Shown: positions 36,694 through 47,239, counted from the stretch's first letter. The stretch: DNA of 64,000 nt from Neohoeflea coraliihabitans (GCF_019334345.1 NZ_JAHWQX010000002.1:558001-622000), one strand, 5' to 3'. Notes: generated by a model from the sequence alone, not told the origin. A program made the numbers and translations.

Positions 36694-37569
36694 ATGAACA
36701 TAATCATCGGCCTCGTGATTACCCTGGGCTGCATCATCGGCGGCTACATGGCCATGGGCGGCCATCTCGATGTGCTGTTCCAGCCATTCGAACTGGTGAT
36801 CATCGGCGGCGCGGCGATCGGCGGCTTCATCATGGCCAACCCGGTGAAGACCATCAAGGATACCGGCAAGGCGCTCGGCGAAGCGTTCACCTACAAGGTC
36901 CCGAAGGAACGTCAGTATCTCGACACGCTCGGCATTCTCTACACCTTGATGCGGGATCTGCGCACCAAATCGCGCAACGAGATCGAGACGCACATCGACA
37001 ATCCCGAGGAAAGCGAGCTGTTTCAATCGGCGCCCACCGTTCTGAAGAACAAGGAACTGACCAGTTTCATCTGCGATTACGTGCGGCTGATCATTGTCGG
37101 CAATGCCCGCCCGCACGAAATCGAAGCCTTGATGGATGAGGAGATCCAGACGATCTCCACCGACAAGCTGAAGACCTACAACGCGGTCTCGGTGATGTCG
37201 GAATCCTGCCCGGCGATCGGCATCGTTGCCGCTGTTCTCGGCGTCATCAAGGCAATGGGATCGATCAACGAATCGCCGGAGGTGCTCGGCGGCAAGATCG
37301 GGGCAGCACTGGTGGGCACGATGCTCGGCGTCTTCCTGTCCTATTCGGTTTTCTCGCCAATCGCCAACAACATCAAGGTTGTCCGCACCAAGCAAAACCG
37401 CCTGTATGTCATCGTCAAACAGACGCTGATCGCCTACATGAACGGATCGGTGCCGCAGGTGGCGCTCGAGCACGGGCGCAAGACCATTTCCGCCTATGAG
37501 CGCCCGTCGATCGACGCCGTCGAGCAGGAAATGATGAATCCGGGCGGCAGCGACGCCAAGGCGGCGTGA
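36694..37569 (+). CDS. motA: Stator proton channel MotA
   Basis: 291 residues with four membrane segments (about 1-22, 28-48, 165-190, 200-225). MotA motifs are [44 protein letters not shown] and [17 protein letters not shown]. It forms the proton-conducting stator with MotB (on the other strand). First gene of the plus-strand operon motA-fliM-fliN-fliG-flhB-orf; fliM starts four bases after its stop. Confidence 0.98.
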   Translation: MNIIIGLVITLGCIIGGYMAMGGHLDVLFQPFELVIIGGAAIGGFIMANPVKTIKDTGKALGEAFTYKVPKERQYLDTLGILYTLMRDLRTKSRNEIETHIDNPEESELFQSAPTVLKNKELTSFICDYVRLIIVGNARPHEIEALMDEEIQTISTDKLKTYNAVSVMSESCPAIGIVAAVLGVIKAMGSINESPEVLGGKIGAALVGTMLGVFLSYSVFSPIANNIKVVRTKQNRLYVIVKQTLIAYMNGSVPQVALEHGRKTISAYERPSIDAVEQEMMNPGGSDAKAA

Positions 37570-37573
37570 CGCC

Positions 37574-38545
37574 ATGGCCACCCGCAGCGTAAAACAACCC
37601 CCTGCCGCAACCGCCAGCGATGCAACGCGCATGCCGGCCGATCTGCTCGACCGTATGACGCGCAAGCTCGGTACCGCAAGCGAGATGCGCGAGCGCGGTG
37701 CGCTGTACCAGGCATCGATCGGCCCGGCCCTGCAAGAGGCGCTGGGGCGTGCCACCGGACTTGAGATCGATGTCCGCAGCGGGCCGGTTACCACAGGCCG
37801 GCGCCGCGCCCTGTGGGGCGAAAAGATCACCGAAGCGGCCTTTTGTCCGGCCGCCTTGCGGGGTTGGTCTGACGGGCTTGGCCTGTTCTGCGGGGCTCCA
37901 ATCATCACCGTGCTGGTCGAATGCCTGCTGGGTGGCGCTGATCCCGAGGCGGTGCAGATTACCGAACGGCCGTTGTCGACGATCGAACTTGAGATGTCAG
38001 TGGTGATCTTCGAACAGGTGACCGCGACGTTGCGGGCAGCGATTGGCATCGACGATGGCCGGTCGCGCAACGCTGCCGGCAAGCCGAAACTGCAGATTCC
38101 GGATGCCGAAGACGACTTGCTCGAAGACTTTCATGCCGCCGCGATTGGCTTCACGCTCGAATTCGCGTCCTTCAGCGTGCCGCTGACCATCGTCGCGCCG
38201 CAATCGGCGCTGCTGCGCGTGCGGCCGGCGCCGCGGCTCCGGCTGAAACCCGAGGAAGTGAAAGCGCAAGCCGATTGGAAGGAGCGCCTGAACAAGCGTC
38301 TGGCTGGATCGACCGTCAAACTCGAGGCACGGATCGAGCTTGACCACCTGCGGCTGGAGCGGCTGAGCCAGTTGCAGCCCGGCGACATCATCCCGTTCAA
38401 CGAGGACGGTGGCATGGCGGTGACGCTCGGCAGCAATGGCAAGGACATCTACCGCTGTGCCCTGGGCCGCAAGGGGCAGCGCTACATGGTGCGCATCGAG
38501 GGTCCGGCCGGGCCGGATGATGAATGGCGTGAAGCCTTCGTCTAG
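37574..38545 (+). CDS. fliM: C-ring switch protein FliM, divergent rhizobial form
   Basis: 323 residues. The middle domain is recognisable ([28 protein letters not shown]) and the C-terminal SpoA/FliN-like region contains [28 protein letters not shown]. The usual N-terminal CheY-binding motif (LSQ-EID-LL type) is not visible; the start is instead basic and Pro/Ala-rich (residues 1-25). Rhizobial motors vary speed rather than direction, and this divergence fits that. Assigned by this architecture and by the motA-fliM-fliN-fliG order. Confidence 0.9.
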   Translation: MATRSVKQPPAATASDATRMPADLLDRMTRKLGTASEMRERGALYQASIGPALQEALGRATGLEIDVRSGPVTTGRRRALWGEKITEAAFCPAALRGWSDGLGLFCGAPIITVLVECLLGGADPEAVQITERPLSTIELEMSVVIFEQVTATLRAAIGIDDGRSRNAAGKPKLQIPDAEDDLLEDFHAAAIGFTLEFASFSVPLTIVAPQSALLRVRPAPRLRLKPEEVKAQADWKERLNKRLAGSTVKLEARIELDHLRLERLSQLQPGDIIPFNEDGGMAVTLGSNGKDIYRCALGRKGQRYMVRIEGPAGPDDEWREAFV

Positions 38546-38622
38546 CGGTACCGGCGCTTCGATGGCCCGAACGCCGTCGGCCGCACAGGGTCCGGGCAAG
38601 CTTCACACGGGATAACAGGCAC

Positions 38623-39384
38623 ATGGCACAAGAGAATTCTCTCGACGAATTTACCGACACCGCAGCGGATGTTTCCGCGGGCGCTGAAGCGCCACATGAC
38701 CAAGAGATCGACCAGCAAGTCGACGGTCTGCGCGGCGTTCTGAAGAAGGACGCGGGAGAGCTGCCGATCGTGAATGATGAAGAGGCGGAATTGATGGGTG
38801 GTGCAGAAGCCTCGAAAAGTGAGATCGGTGCAGATTTCGCGGCGGATGACGGGGCCCCGGACCTGACTGGCGACGGCGGGCTGGGCGGTGATTTCCCTGA
38901 TCTCGGTGCAGAACCGGACGCGTTCGCAGCCGGTGCTGCCGGCGCAGATTTCGGTGCTGATTTTGCAGATACTGGCGCCACGCCGAGCGATCCCTTCGAT
39001 CTTGGCGATTCGCCGGAGGGGAGCAGCCAGGGCGGGCTCGGCGGACTTGACGATTTCAGCGCCGCATCGGCCAGCACATTTGCAGCAGCCGGCTCGCGGG
39101 CCGGCAGCGCTCCGGGTGGCGCAACGACGCGCATGGATGTCATTCTCGATATTCCGGTCGATGTTCAGATCATCCTCGGTTCGAGCCGGATGTCCGTGTC
39201 CGCGCTGATGGATCTGTCAGAAGGCGCGACCATCGCACTTGACCGCAAGATCGGCGAACCCGTGGAAATCACGGTCAACGGGAAACTGATCGGACGCGGC
39301 GAAATCACGGTGCTCGAAGACGACGAGACACGCTTCGGCATCAAGATGATCGAAGTCTACGGCACGCCTGCGAAAAAGGACTGA
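38623..39384 (+). CDS. fliN: C-ring switch protein FliN with long acidic N-terminal extension
   Basis: 253 residues. Residues 1-~160 are strongly acidic and Ala/Gly-rich, predicted disordered. Residues ~165-253 are the conserved SpoA domain ([59 protein letters not shown]). FliN with FliM forms the lower C-ring and docks FliH. The extension is longer than in enteric FliN (137 residues). It starts 77 bases after fliM and is followed by fliG after four bases. Confidence 0.95.
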   Translation: MAQENSLDEFTDTAADVSAGAEAPHDQEIDQQVDGLRGVLKKDAGELPIVNDEEAELMGGAEASKSEIGADFAADDGAPDLTGDGGLGGDFPDLGAEPDAFAAGAAGADFGADFADTGATPSDPFDLGDSPEGSSQGGLGGLDDFSAASASTFAAAGSRAGSAPGGATTRMDVILDIPVDVQIILGSSRMSVSALMDLSEGATIALDRKIGEPVEITVNGKLIGRGEITVLEDDETRFGIKMIEVYGTPAKKD

Positions 39385-39388
39385 AGCC

Positions 39389-40432
39389 ATGGATGCTTTC
39401 GCAGACGGTACCTACAATTCGCTCGGCGTCACCCCCCTGTCAGCCCCCGAAAAGGCTGCGGCAGTGCTTTTGGCGATGGGCAAACCCGTCGCGGGCAAAC
39501 TGTTGAAATTCTTCGCGCACGAAGAGTTGCAGGAGATCATCAAGCGCGCTCAGAACCTGCGCACGATCCCACCGCAGGAACTGGTGCAACTGGTCAACGA
39601 ATTTGAAGATTTGTTCAGCGAAGGCACCGGCCTGATGGACAATGCCAAGGCGATGGAGGGCATTCTCGAAGAGGGCCTGACACCCGACGAAGTCGATGGT
39701 CTGCTGGGACGCCGGACGCAGTTCCAGTCTCTGGAAATGACTGTCTGGGACCGGCTGCAGGAGGCCGACCCTGCGCGCGTCGGCCAGTTCCTGGAAAGCG
39801 AACACCCGCAGACGGCCGCCTATGTCGTTTCAATGCTGCCCTCGGCTTTCGCCGGCAAGACGCTGATGAAGCTCGCCGACGAGCGGCGCAGCGACATCGT
39901 GCACCGGGCCGTCAATCTCAAACAGGTCAATCCGCGCGCAGCACGGATTATCGAGGAACGGGTTGCCGAACTGGTCAGCGAACTGGAAGCGGAGAAGGCA
40001 AGCCTGGGCACGGCCAAGGTGGCGGATATCATGAACGAGTTGTCCAAGACGGAAGTGGACAGCCTGCTCGGAGATCTGGAAACGATCAGCAAGCGCGACG
40101 TCGAAAAAGTCCGTCCGCGCATCTTCCTGTTCGACGATCTGCGCAACATGCCGGCGCGCAGCCGCGCCACCTTGCTCAACGATATCTCCGGCGATGTCAT
40201 TCTCATGGCGCTGCGCGGTACGGATGACACCTTGCGCGAAGCAGTGCTGTCGGCAATCGGTGCCCGGCAGCGGCGGATGATAGAATCCGATCTGGCAGCC
40301 GGCGACAGCAACATCAACCCGCGCGAAATCGCCGTGGCGCGCCGAACCATTGCACAGGAGGCCATTCGCCTGGCAGGCGAGGGACAACTGACGCTGCGTG
40401 AAGAGCCCGCCGCCGACAAGGCTGCCGCCTGA
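39389..40432 (+). CDS. fliG: C-ring rotor protein FliG
   Basis: 347 residues. The N-terminal FliF-binding domain begins [25 protein letters not shown]. The middle domain carries the EHPQ motif at 138-141. The C-terminal torque domain has [21 protein letters not shown] and [24 protein letters not shown], with charged residues facing MotA. Full length; standard family member. Followed by flhB after a 22-base gap. Confidence 0.98.
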   Translation: MDAFADGTYNSLGVTPLSAPEKAAAVLLAMGKPVAGKLLKFFAHEELQEIIKRAQNLRTIPPQELVQLVNEFEDLFSEGTGLMDNAKAMEGILEEGLTPDEVDGLLGRRTQFQSLEMTVWDRLQEADPARVGQFLESEHPQTAAYVVSMLPSAFAGKTLMKLADERRSDIVHRAVNLKQVNPRAARIIEERVAELVSELEAEKASLGTAKVADIMNELSKTEVDSLLGDLETISKRDVEKVRPRIFLFDDLRNMPARSRATLLNDISGDVILMALRGTDDTLREAVLSAIGARQRRMIESDLAAGDSNINPREIAVARRTIAQEAIRLAGEGQLTLREEPAADKAAA

Positions 40433-40454
40433 CCTCAGTCAGGCAGCCAATGCG

Positions 40455-41546
40455 ATGAGCGAAGCGCCCGACAAAGAAAGCAAAACCGAGGAACCGACCG
40501 AAAAGAAGATTCGCGATGCGGTCGACAAGGGCAATGTGCCGTTTTCGCGCGAAGTGCCGATCTTTGCCTCGACGCTGGCCATCCTGATTTATGTTATCTT
40601 CTTCCTGCCCGGAGCCGCCGGTGGTTTTGCCGAGCAGTTGAAGGATGTCTTCGAGAAATCCGATGACCTGCGGCTGACCAACGGCGGCGATGCCGTCGCA
40701 CTGTTCTCCAACCTTTTCGGAGCGTCGAGCCAGATCTTGCTGCCCGCCTTTGCTTTGCTGATGGGATTCGGCATCGCTGCATCGGTGTTGCAGAACATGC
40801 CGAGCCCGGTGCTTGATCGTATTCAGCCAAAGCTCGAGCGCGTTTCCCTGTTTGGTGGTTTCAAGCGCATCTATGGTCCCAAGGGACTGTTCGAATTCGG
40901 CAAGTCGCTGGTCAAGATCCTTGTTGTGTCCGCCGTCATTGCCATGGTCATGCGGGGAGAATATTTCGCCGCATTGAGCGACATGTTCTCCGATCCGAGA
41001 ATCATCGCGCCGGAAATGGCCCGTCTGGCGGCGAAGGTGCTTTCGGTCGTCCTCGCTGCAACCGCCATTCTCGCCGTGCTCGACGTGCTCTGGACCCGTT
41101 ACACCTGGCATACGGATCTGAAGATGACGCGTCAGGAAATCAAGGACGAGATGAAGCAGTCGGATGGCGACCCGATCCTGAAGGCGCGGCAACGCTCACT
41201 GGCGCGCGACCGGGCGCGCAAGCGGATGATGGCGCAGGTGCCGCGGGCGACGCTGGTTATCGCCAATCCGACCCACTACGCCGTGGCGCTGCGATATGTG
41301 CCTGGTGAAGGCGGGGCGCCGGTGGTCGTGGCCAAGGGTGTCGACCTGATTGCGCTGAAGATCCGCGAGATTGCCGAGGACAACGACATTCCGGTTTTCG
41401 AGGATCCACCTTTGGCACGCTCAATGTTTGCGCAAGTCTCGGTGGATAGTTTCATCCCGGCGGCGTTCTACAAGGCGGTCGCTGAATTGGTGCACCGCAT
41501 CTATTCCCAGAATTCGAAATCACCAAATGCGAGCCACAACCGATGA
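40455..41546 (+). CDS. flhB: Export gate/substrate-specificity protein FlhB
   Basis: 363 residues. The N-terminus has [26 protein letters not shown]. Four membrane segments and a cytoplasmic domain with the autocleavage [11 protein letters not shown] motif (N-P-T-H) follow. It interacts with FliK to switch from hook to filament export. The ATG at 40455 is chosen because it gives the family start; the open frame continues upstream into fliG in another register. Its stop overlaps the start of the next gene (ATGA). Confidence 0.97.
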   Translation: MSEAPDKESKTEEPTEKKIRDAVDKGNVPFSREVPIFASTLAILIYVIFFLPGAAGGFAEQLKDVFEKSDDLRLTNGGDAVALFSNLFGASSQILLPAFALLMGFGIAASVLQNMPSPVLDRIQPKLERVSLFGGFKRIYGPKGLFEFGKSLVKILVVSAVIAMVMRGEYFAALSDMFSDPRIIAPEMARLAAKVLSVVLAATAILAVLDVLWTRYTWHTDLKMTRQEIKDEMKQSDGDPILKARQRSLARDRARKRMMAQVPRATLVIANPTHYAVALRYVPGEGGAPVVVAKGVDLIALKIREIAEDNDIPVFEDPPLARSMFAQVSVDSFIPAAFYKAVAELVHRIYSQNSKSPNASHNR

Positions 41547-41998
41547 AGCCCAGTTTCCAGTCCCGGGATCGCGAAAAGATCATTGCTGACGCTCTCTGGC
41601 CAGTGGCCAGCGAATTGCGCATGATCGATGTCGCTGACCTGATCTCGATGCTTCGTTTTGAACGTCACGCGGACCTGTCTGACCTCGTCGCCACGGCAGC
41701 AGAGCTGTTCTTTCTGCCCGGCATCGTGACGTTGGGGATCGGCGGTGATTATGCCCTCGACTGGAGCGGTGAGCCGAAGATCGTTCTCGATCTGGAAATC
41801 CGGCCGGCCGGCGTTACCATCTATGTCCGCCTGACACTGGAACATGAGCGCGCCGGTGTCGAAATCAGCCATATCACGTTTGACGACCCCGCCTGTGACG
41901 CGGCGACGAACACGTCATTTCTTGTCGAAGCTCTTGCCAGCGTTGTTTACCGGCCCTTGCCGGGAGCGATGGTGATTGGTGCCCATCCAGGCGCTTGA
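41543..41998 (+). CDS. Conserved hypothetical protein coupled to flhB
   Basis: 151 residues, soluble, mixed helix/strand, with no signal peptide or recognised motif. Visible elements are [33 protein letters not shown] and a beta-rich middle ([24 protein letters not shown]). Its ATG overlaps the flhB stop by four bases, so it is co-translated with the export-gate gene and lies last in the motA operon. Convergent with visR, 48 bases apart. A gene of similar size occupies this place in other rhizobia; function unknown. Confidence 0.75.
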   Translation: MKPSFQSRDREKIIADALWPVASELRMIDVADLISMLRFERHADLSDLVATAAELFFLPGIVTLGIGGDYALDWSGEPKIVLDLEIRPAGVTIYVRLTLEHERAGVEISHITFDDPACDAATNTSFLVEALASVVYRPLPGAMVIGAHPGA

Positions 41999-42046
41999 CC
42001 CTCGCCCTGGCCCGGGCCGTCAGGCCACATCACGCCGGTGGTCTGT

Positions 42047-42778
42047 TTAGCCGATCAGACCAAGCCGGATCGCCTTGGCGATCGCCTGGATCCTGTTGAC
42101 CGCATCAAGCTTGCTGGTTGCGGAGCTCAGATAGGCGTTGACGGTATGGACAGAAAGCTTGAGCCGCGCGCCGATGGCTTCGCTTTTCAAACCATCGCCG
42201 ACCAGTTGCAGGCATTCGATTTCCCGATCGCTGAGCACATCGCCGGTTGCCAGGGACGAGAATTCGAGCTTGAGAACCTCACGCAGCAAGGTCACTGACT
42301 TGCGGTGCAGATCAATGCAGAAATCCGCCGTCACTTCGGTCCGGATGCCAAAAAGCGCCGTGTAGCCATTTCCCATCGCGCCGAGATGGACCGGGAAAGC
42401 CATGCCGAAAGGGGCTCCGCCATCCGACACCGAAAGTGCCGCCGCACTATCGGCCGGGGCCAGGGGCCGAATCGTCCGGGCATCGAAATAAAGCGGCACC
42501 GGTGACTTCCACAGATGCGACAGCAGTGTCGGGCGATGCAGCGAAAGCATTTCGTCAAGAGCCGCCGCAGGCGCCTCGCTGCCGCTTTCGAGCAACACCG
42601 TATGCTGGCCGGGACTGATCGCGGTCGCAGCGCGAACGGAAAGCAGAGCAAAGGCTTCGGCATTGGCGATGCGCTGAAGAGAAGCAGCGCGCGGGTACAA
42701 ATCGGAGATCGCGCCGACGATGCGCGGCACGGGCGGGCCAGCCGGATTGTCATTGGTGACATTGTCGACATACGCCAT
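42047..42778 (-). CDS. visR: VisR, LuxR-type master regulator of motility
   Basis: 243 residues. An N-terminal autoinducer-domain-like sensor region (~1-165) precedes a LuxR/FixJ helix-turn-helix at about 175-240 (LSDREIECLQLVGDGLKSEAIGARLKLSVHTVNAYLSSATSKL). In Sinorhizobium VisN and VisR act together, probably as a heterodimer, at the top of the flagellar cascade and activate rem. The ATG at 42778 is preferred over an upstream in-frame codon. Lies 19 bases after visN. Confidence 0.9.
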   Translation of the reverse strand: MAYVDNVTNDNPAGPPVPRIVGAISDLYPRAASLQRIANAEAFALLSVRAATAISPGQHTVLLESGSEAPAAALDEMLSLHRPTLLSHLWKSPVPLYFDARTIRPLAPADSAAALSVSDGGAPFGMAFPVHLGAMGNGYTALFGIRTEVTADFCIDLHRKSVTLLREVLKLEFSSLATGDVLSDREIECLQLVGDGLKSEAIGARLKLSVHTVNAYLSSATSKLDAVNRIQAIAKAIRLGLIG

Positions 42779-42797
42779 ACCGGTCCCTTCCCTTCGT

Positions 42798-43487
42798 CTA
42801 GATGATCTGGTGACGCACACCAAACGCAACCGCTTCGGAGCGGGTGCGAGCGCCGGTCTTGTTCATGATCGAGGTGATGTAATTGTTCACGGTGTTGCGC
42901 GATATCCCGATAATCAACGCGATCTCATCGCTTGTCTTGCCTTCGCCGATCCACGAGAGGCATTCGATCTCGCGTTCAGTGAGTTCGGCCGCCTGGTTCG
43001 AGCGCCCGGTCGCGCTTGGAAAATTGGCGGCGTGATAGGACACCGCGACGGCAACATCGCGCAAACGGTCGTTGGACAGAAACAGGCCATCTGCAAACAG
43101 GACCAGAAGGATCAGACGGGCCTCGCCGGCATTGAACGGAAGCTGACATACCCGCCGGGAGAGACCAGGCGGTACCGCAAATTCCGGTCCGGCTTCTGTG
43201 AATGTGGGTTCATAGGCAGCAATGCAGCGCTGAAACTCATTGTTGCGGACATAGGCGTTGATCAAAGAGATGCCGAGCGTCCGGACCAGATCGAATGGCC
43301 AGTTCGAACACAGGATGCTGTCCATCTGGCGGTCCGTCTGGTGATCATATCGGGCGACAAGATAGTGGGAGGCGCTGGCGTATTCGCAGACGAGATCCAT
43401 CCCAGCGCTCATCCGTCCGCAGTCCTGCGTTCGATGCAACGATTCCAGAAATGTGCCCCGCGTTAACACAACGTCCCCTTGTTCCAT
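42798..43487 (-). CDS. visN: VisN, LuxR-type master regulator of motility
   Basis: 229 residues from the ATG at 43487 (an in-frame ATG at 43502 and further upstream codons are possible). The sensor-like N-terminus has DLVCEYASASHYLVARYDHQTD. The C-terminal LuxR helix-turn-helix has LTEREIECLSWIGEGKTSDEIALIIGISRNTVNNYITSIMNKTGA. Partner of VisR, encoded just downstream in the same operon. The long upstream non-coding region carries a dyad that may be regulatory. Confidence 0.88.
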   Translation of the reverse strand: MEQGDVVLTRGTFLESLHRTQDCGRMSAGMDLVCEYASASHYLVARYDHQTDRQMDSILCSNWPFDLVRTLGISLINAYVRNNEFQRCIAAYEPTFTEAGPEFAVPPGLSRRVCQLPFNAGEARLILLVLFADGLFLSNDRLRDVAVAVSYHAANFPSATGRSNQAAELTEREIECLSWIGEGKTSDEIALIIGISRNTVNNYITSIMNKTGARTRSEAVAFGVRHQII

Positions 43488-43962
43488 CCGCCTCGGTCCC
43501 ATCGAAGCGGTCGTGCCCCTCACGCCGGGTCGGCAATGCCTCAGCCATCGGACCAAGAGAGGATGGCCCCGCCGCCGTCCTGACCACCGATACGTCGATC
43601 ACCCGGACCCGGGCGAATCACTACTGCACACACGATATGTTCTGGTGCTACCAAAAAATCAGAATAGTTTCTTGGATATTACAGAGGAAATATTCTGTCA
43701 GCTGCTCAGGCGAATTGCTTGACGCAGAGTCACTTCAACAATCTAGCGATGGTCTTCGTTGCCGCAACTCTCTTCCATCTTGTTGAAAGAATGCAGATTT
43801 TCGCTCGCCAGATCAAGCGCGCCATGCTTGCAGCCGACCGGCGCAAAGCTGCAATTCAATATGCTGTGAATTTCAAATTTATTGGCGGGCAAGGCTGCGT
43901 ATAGCCACGCTCGCCGCCCGCTACCAACTGATCGTCGGCGCCAGACGGGTTTGGCATCTCTA
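43488..43962. promoter_or_regulatory. 475-base region between fliF end and visN start
   Basis: No convincing gene in either strand; short open frames lack ribosome sites and family features. It should contain the visN promoter (minus strand) and the fliF 3' end. A dyad at 43661-43696 is the only clear structure. Confidence 0.55.
43661..43696. repeat. Imperfect dyad upstream of visN
   Basis: Two 12-base arms, AGAATAGTTTCT and AGGAAATATTCT, are imperfectly inverted around a 12-base centre, ~175-210 bases upstream of visN. It is AT-rich in a GC-rich setting. Candidate operator or RNA hairpin; no regulator can be assigned. Confidence 0.35.
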
Positions 43963-45654
43963 TTACGCTGCGTCGGAGGCCCATTGCCTGAGGATCTTTG
44001 CGGCACGTTCCTCGTTGATTTCGACCATGCGTGCCAGACGGCGCTCGGGGCCTTCCTTGACACGCTTGTTGAAGGTGCTGCTTTCTTCGACCTCGAGTTC
44101 GCCGGCCGGCTCTTCCTCGGTGAAGCCGAAATCAGCGCCGAAACCCTCGATCGGCACGCCGGTGCCGGAACCCATGGTCGGCGGACTGAAGTCGGGCAGC
44201 TCGAGGCCGATATCATCCGCGTCCTCTTCGCTTTCCGGTGCCGCAATCGCCTTGCGGCCGAATGTCGTGCCGAGCAGCGGGCGGAAACCGAAGAACACCA
44301 GCAGCGCGGCGACCGCGATGAAGGCCAGGGCGTTGATCAATGTACCGATCTGCGTCGCGAGGGCATCAAAGAAGCCCGGCTTGGCGGCATCGGCGGTCAG
44401 CAACTCGCTGGCAAGAAACTCCATCGTCGTGATCGAGGCATTGTCGCCGCGCTCGGTATTCAGGCCGGCAGCCGTATCGACGATGCGGCGCAGCTCGGCC
44501 ATGTAGGCGTTGATCTGCTCCTCGGTCGGATCGCCACCGAGCATGGCCGCCACGCGCGCCTGGTTGACGACGACGGCGATCGAGAGCTTTTCGACCGAAT
44601 AGCTGTTGCGCACGGTGTTGATGGTCTTCTGGTTGATTTCGTAGTTGGTCTGCTCTTCCTTGCGTTCAGCCTGGTCACTGGATTTCGGCCCGGCGGTGGC
44701 AGCAGGCACCTGATCAGGAATGTTCTGCTCCACCGAAGACGGAGCCTGGGTGGCGGACTGGTTGGACTGCTGGTTTTCGCGCGTGACCCGCGTTGACCGC
44801 TCGACGCGTGATTCAGGATCAAAGATCGTTTCCTGAATCTGCTGCGTGTCGGTGTTGACATTGGCCGTGACGCTGGTGCGGAAGTTCTCGACCCCAAGGA
44901 ACGGCGCCAGGGCCCGGTCAATGTTGTTCTGCACTTCATTCTGGACAAGCTGAACGATCGACAAGGAACGATTGACGTTGGAATTGGAAAAATCATCGCC
45001 CGAAGCGAGCAGCTTGCCAGTGGCATCGAGAACGGTGACATCATCGATGCTCAACCCCGGCACGGAAGAAGCCACCAGATGACGGATCGAATCAGCGGTG
45101 CGGTTGACCCCGGCATTGTTGGTGCGCACCATCACCGAGGCTGACGGTTTTTCCTCGCCGCGCCGGAAGTTGCCGCGATCGGCCATGACGATGTGCACAC
45201 GTGCCGCGGAAATGCCATTGATGGCCTGGATGGTACGGGCGATCTCGCCTTCGAGCGCGCGCACCCGTGTCACCTCCTGCATGAAGCTGGTCAGGCCGAG
45301 CGATCCGACCTGATCGAAGAGCTCATAGCCGGACGTGTTCGAGGATGGCAGGCCACGTTCGGCGAGCAACATGCGCGCCTTGCCGGTCATACCGGCCGGG
45401 ACCATGATGCTGGCACCGTCGGAACCGGTGCTGAAGTCGATATTGGCTTCGGCCAGCGCTTGCGAGATCTGCGCCACGTCTTCACCGGACAGGCCGATAT
45501 AAAGCGTCTCGCTGGTCGGTTTGTTGAGAAAGATTCCGGCTGTGATGATCAGCATCAGTGCAGCAAGGCCGACACCGGCAAGGCCGATAAGCCGCGCCTG
45601 ACCCAATCCAGCCAGATTTTTACCGATTTGTGATAGCTGTTCCGACAGATTCAT
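43963..45654 (-). CDS. fliF: MS-ring protein FliF
   Basis: 563 residues. Membrane segments lie near 22-42 and about 440-460. The YscJ/FliF periplasmic part is clear (TLYIGLSGEDVAQISQALAEANIDF, MLLAERGLPSSNTSGYELFDQ, GEIARTIQAINGISAARVHIVM). The C-terminal FliG-binding tail is acidic then basic (ERRLARMVEINEERAAKILRQWASD). The ATG at 45654 gives the family N-terminus MNLSEQL; the open frame reaches 45756 without support. A 216-base gap separates it from cheT, so it may have its own promoter or be the last gene of the che operon, as in Sinorhizobium. Confidence 0.96.
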   Translation of the reverse strand: MNLSEQLSQIGKNLAGLGQARLIGLAGVGLAALMLIITAGIFLNKPTSETLYIGLSGEDVAQISQALAEANIDFSTGSDGASIMVPAGMTGKARMLLAERGLPSSNTSGYELFDQVGSLGLTSFMQEVTRVRALEGEIARTIQAINGISAARVHIVMADRGNFRRGEEKPSASVMVRTNNAGVNRTADSIRHLVASSVPGLSIDDVTVLDATGKLLASGDDFSNSNVNRSLSIVQLVQNEVQNNIDRALAPFLGVENFRTSVTANVNTDTQQIQETIFDPESRVERSTRVTRENQQSNQSATQAPSSVEQNIPDQVPAATAGPKSSDQAERKEEQTNYEINQKTINTVRNSYSVEKLSIAVVVNQARVAAMLGGDPTEEQINAYMAELRRIVDTAAGLNTERGDNASITTMEFLASELLTADAAKPGFFDALATQIGTLINALAFIAVAALLVFFGFRPLLGTTFGRKAIAAPESEEDADDIGLELPDFSPPTMGSGTGVPIEGFGADFGFTEEEPAGELEVEESSTFNKRVKEGPERRLARMVEINEERAAKILRQWASDAA

Positions 45655-45870
45655 TCTGTAGTCACGCCCGCCAATTTGCCTCGGGGATCGACTGCCCCCG
45701 ATGGACTCCCCGCGCACCGTAGAAAGTGAAACTTGCGCGAGGGTTTTCTGCGGCACATGCGAGCTGCCTTGCGGCTCCGCAATTCATACACGGCGAGAGT
45801 GCGTATCCGTCCGGCGCGTGGGCAGGGCAATCAGGGGTGGCAGTCAGGGGGTGACGGGCGAAGCGGCTTT

Positions 45871-46272
45871 CTAGAAGAAGTCGAGATCGCCGGCGGCCAC
45901 CTTGCAGGGTTCGGCGGAAACGGCCGGCTCCGCATGCTCGATGCGAGGCGCCTGCAGCCGGCGCTTCATGTCGGCGAGGGTCACCAGATTGAGCGCCGTG
46001 GTGATGTCGACGATTTCCTCGACGGCGATGTCAGAGCCGATGCAATCAATGAAGGCAGCCAGACCCCGCGCCTTTTGCACCGCCAGATCGATGCCCTGCA
46101 CGAGCCGCATATGCTCCGGCGTGCGCAAATATTCGGTTGAGCGCTCGTTCGACAGCATCGGCTCGAGACGCTCGATCAGCAGAGCGACATCGCGCAGTTC
46201 GTTTCCGACCCGCCCGAGAACGTCGAACAACGGGTCGCCAACGCCTTTGCCGCTGTCTTTCGTGGTCGTCAT
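45871..46272 (-). CDS. cheT: CheT, small chemotaxis protein of rhizobial che operons
   Basis: 133 residues, helical (FDVLGRVGNELRDVALLIERLEPML... EYLRTPEHMRLVQGIDLAVQKARGLAAFIDCIG), ending in an acidic tail DLDFF. It occupies the cheD-cheT-fliF position of Sinorhizobium cheT and has matching size and character. CheT is reported there to influence dephosphorylation of CheY1. No enzymatic motif beyond the helical charged core can be pointed to. Starts 14 bases after cheD; the terminal FF resembles the cheD C-terminus EFF. Confidence 0.8.
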   Translation of the reverse strand: MTTTKDSGKGVGDPLFDVLGRVGNELRDVALLIERLEPMLSNERSTEYLRTPEHMRLVQGIDLAVQKARGLAAFIDCIGSDIAVEEIVDITTALNLVTLADMKRRLQAPRIEHAEPAVSAEPCKVAAGDLDFF

Positions 46273-46286
46273 GCTGGCGCCTTTCC

Positions 46287-46853
46287 CTAAAAGAATTCGA
46301 TCGTTGTTTCGACCGGTTTGTCTGCCTGTGGCCGCGGTTTCGCGTTTTCCTCGGCGACGGTTTTTTGTGTTTCAGCGCCGGTCAGGGGGATCTGCCGGGC
46401 GCGGCCGCTGACGGGCCAGTATTCGAGCTTGCGTCCATAGTCCCCGCCGATGTTGGAGCCGACAATGCGGATGCCCTCATCACGCAGGAAGCTGCGGGCG
46501 AACACGGCGTTCTGCTCACCGACATTGGAGAATGTGGCGATGGTCCGGGCGCCTCCGATGATCTTCGCTTCCAGCCGGTCGCGGTCGGCGCCGGCCTTCA
46601 ACAGACCGTTGATCAGCAACTCCATCAGATGCACGCCGTAGCGTGTCGCCTCGCTGCCGGTTGACAGGCCGGAGGATTCCGCCGTCCCGGGGAGGAGAAA
46701 ATGGTTCATGCCGCCAATGCCTGCCACCGGATCACGCAGGCAGGCGGCGACACAGGAGCCGAGAATGGTGCAGAGGACGACCGATGGATCGTCCGAGACC
46801 TTGAACTCGCCCTGGATGACATGGATCCGCCGCGGCGGCACTGTTTGATTCAC
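46287..46853 (-). CDS. cheD: Chemoreceptor glutamine deamidase CheD
   Basis: 188 residues. The CheD active-site region is intact: Thr29, Cys34 in [11 protein letters not shown] and His51 in [10 protein letters not shown] second conserved stretch is [34 protein letters not shown]. It deamidates Gln residues in receptors. The start overlaps cheY2's end by four bases. The tail is disordered and ends IEFF. Confidence 0.96.
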   Translation of the reverse strand: MNQTVPPRRIHVIQGEFKVSDDPSVVLCTILGSCVAACLRDPVAGIGGMNHFLLPGTAESSGLSTGSEATRYGVHLMELLINGLLKAGADRDRLEAKIIGGARTIATFSNVGEQNAVFARSFLRDEGIRIVGSNIGGDYGRKLEYWPVSGRARQIPLTGAETQKTVAEENAKPRPQADKPVETTIEFF

Positions 46854-47239
46854 TTAAGAGCCCCGAATACCGCTTCGATAGCGGCCTGCATTTTTTCGAT
46901 GGTGAATGGCTTGGCGAGAACATTGTTGGCGCCGAGAGCCGCCGCTTTCTGCACCAGCGCGCGGTCGCCCTGGGCGGTGAGCATGATGAATGCCGCCCGC
47001 TTTGTTGCCGGCGACGATCGCACTGCGTGAAGCAGGCCGAGCCCGTCCATTTTCGGCATGTTGAAGTCCGAGATGATGAGATGATGCGGCTGCTGCTGCA
47101 TGATCTTCAAACCCTGTTCTCCGTCGCCGGCAACAGTGATCTGCTTGAAACCAAGCTGTTGCAGTGCGTCGCCGAGCAAAAGGCGACTGGTGACCTGGTC
47201 GTCGACAATGAGAACCTTGATCTTCTGTGCGATAGACAT
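46850..47239 (-). CDS. cheY2: Response regulator CheY2 (motor-acting CheY)
   Basis: 129-residue stand-alone receiver domain with the acid pocket Asp13/Asp14, phosphorylated Asp58 in [12 protein letters not shown], Thr/Ser at MLTAQ and Lys at LAKPF. By position in the rhizobial operon (cheB-cheY2-cheD) it corresponds to CheY2, which binds the motor and slows it; CheY1 acts as a phosphate sink. Starts right after cheB with no gap. Confidence 0.92.
   Translation of the reverse strand: MSIAQKIKVLIVDDQVTSRLLLGDALQQLGFKQITVAGDGEQGLKIMQQQPHHLIISDFNMPKMDGLGLLHAVRSSPATKRAAFIMLTAQGDRALVQKAAALGANNVLAKPFTIEKMQAAIEAVFGALK

Noticed and set aside
36667-38082. 471-codon open frame on the minus strand
   Set aside because: Antisense to motA and fliM; no recognisable protein features.
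43719-43904. 61-codon plus-strand frame upstream of visN
   Set aside because: No ribosome site, no conserved features, and mixed composition; most likely non-coding.
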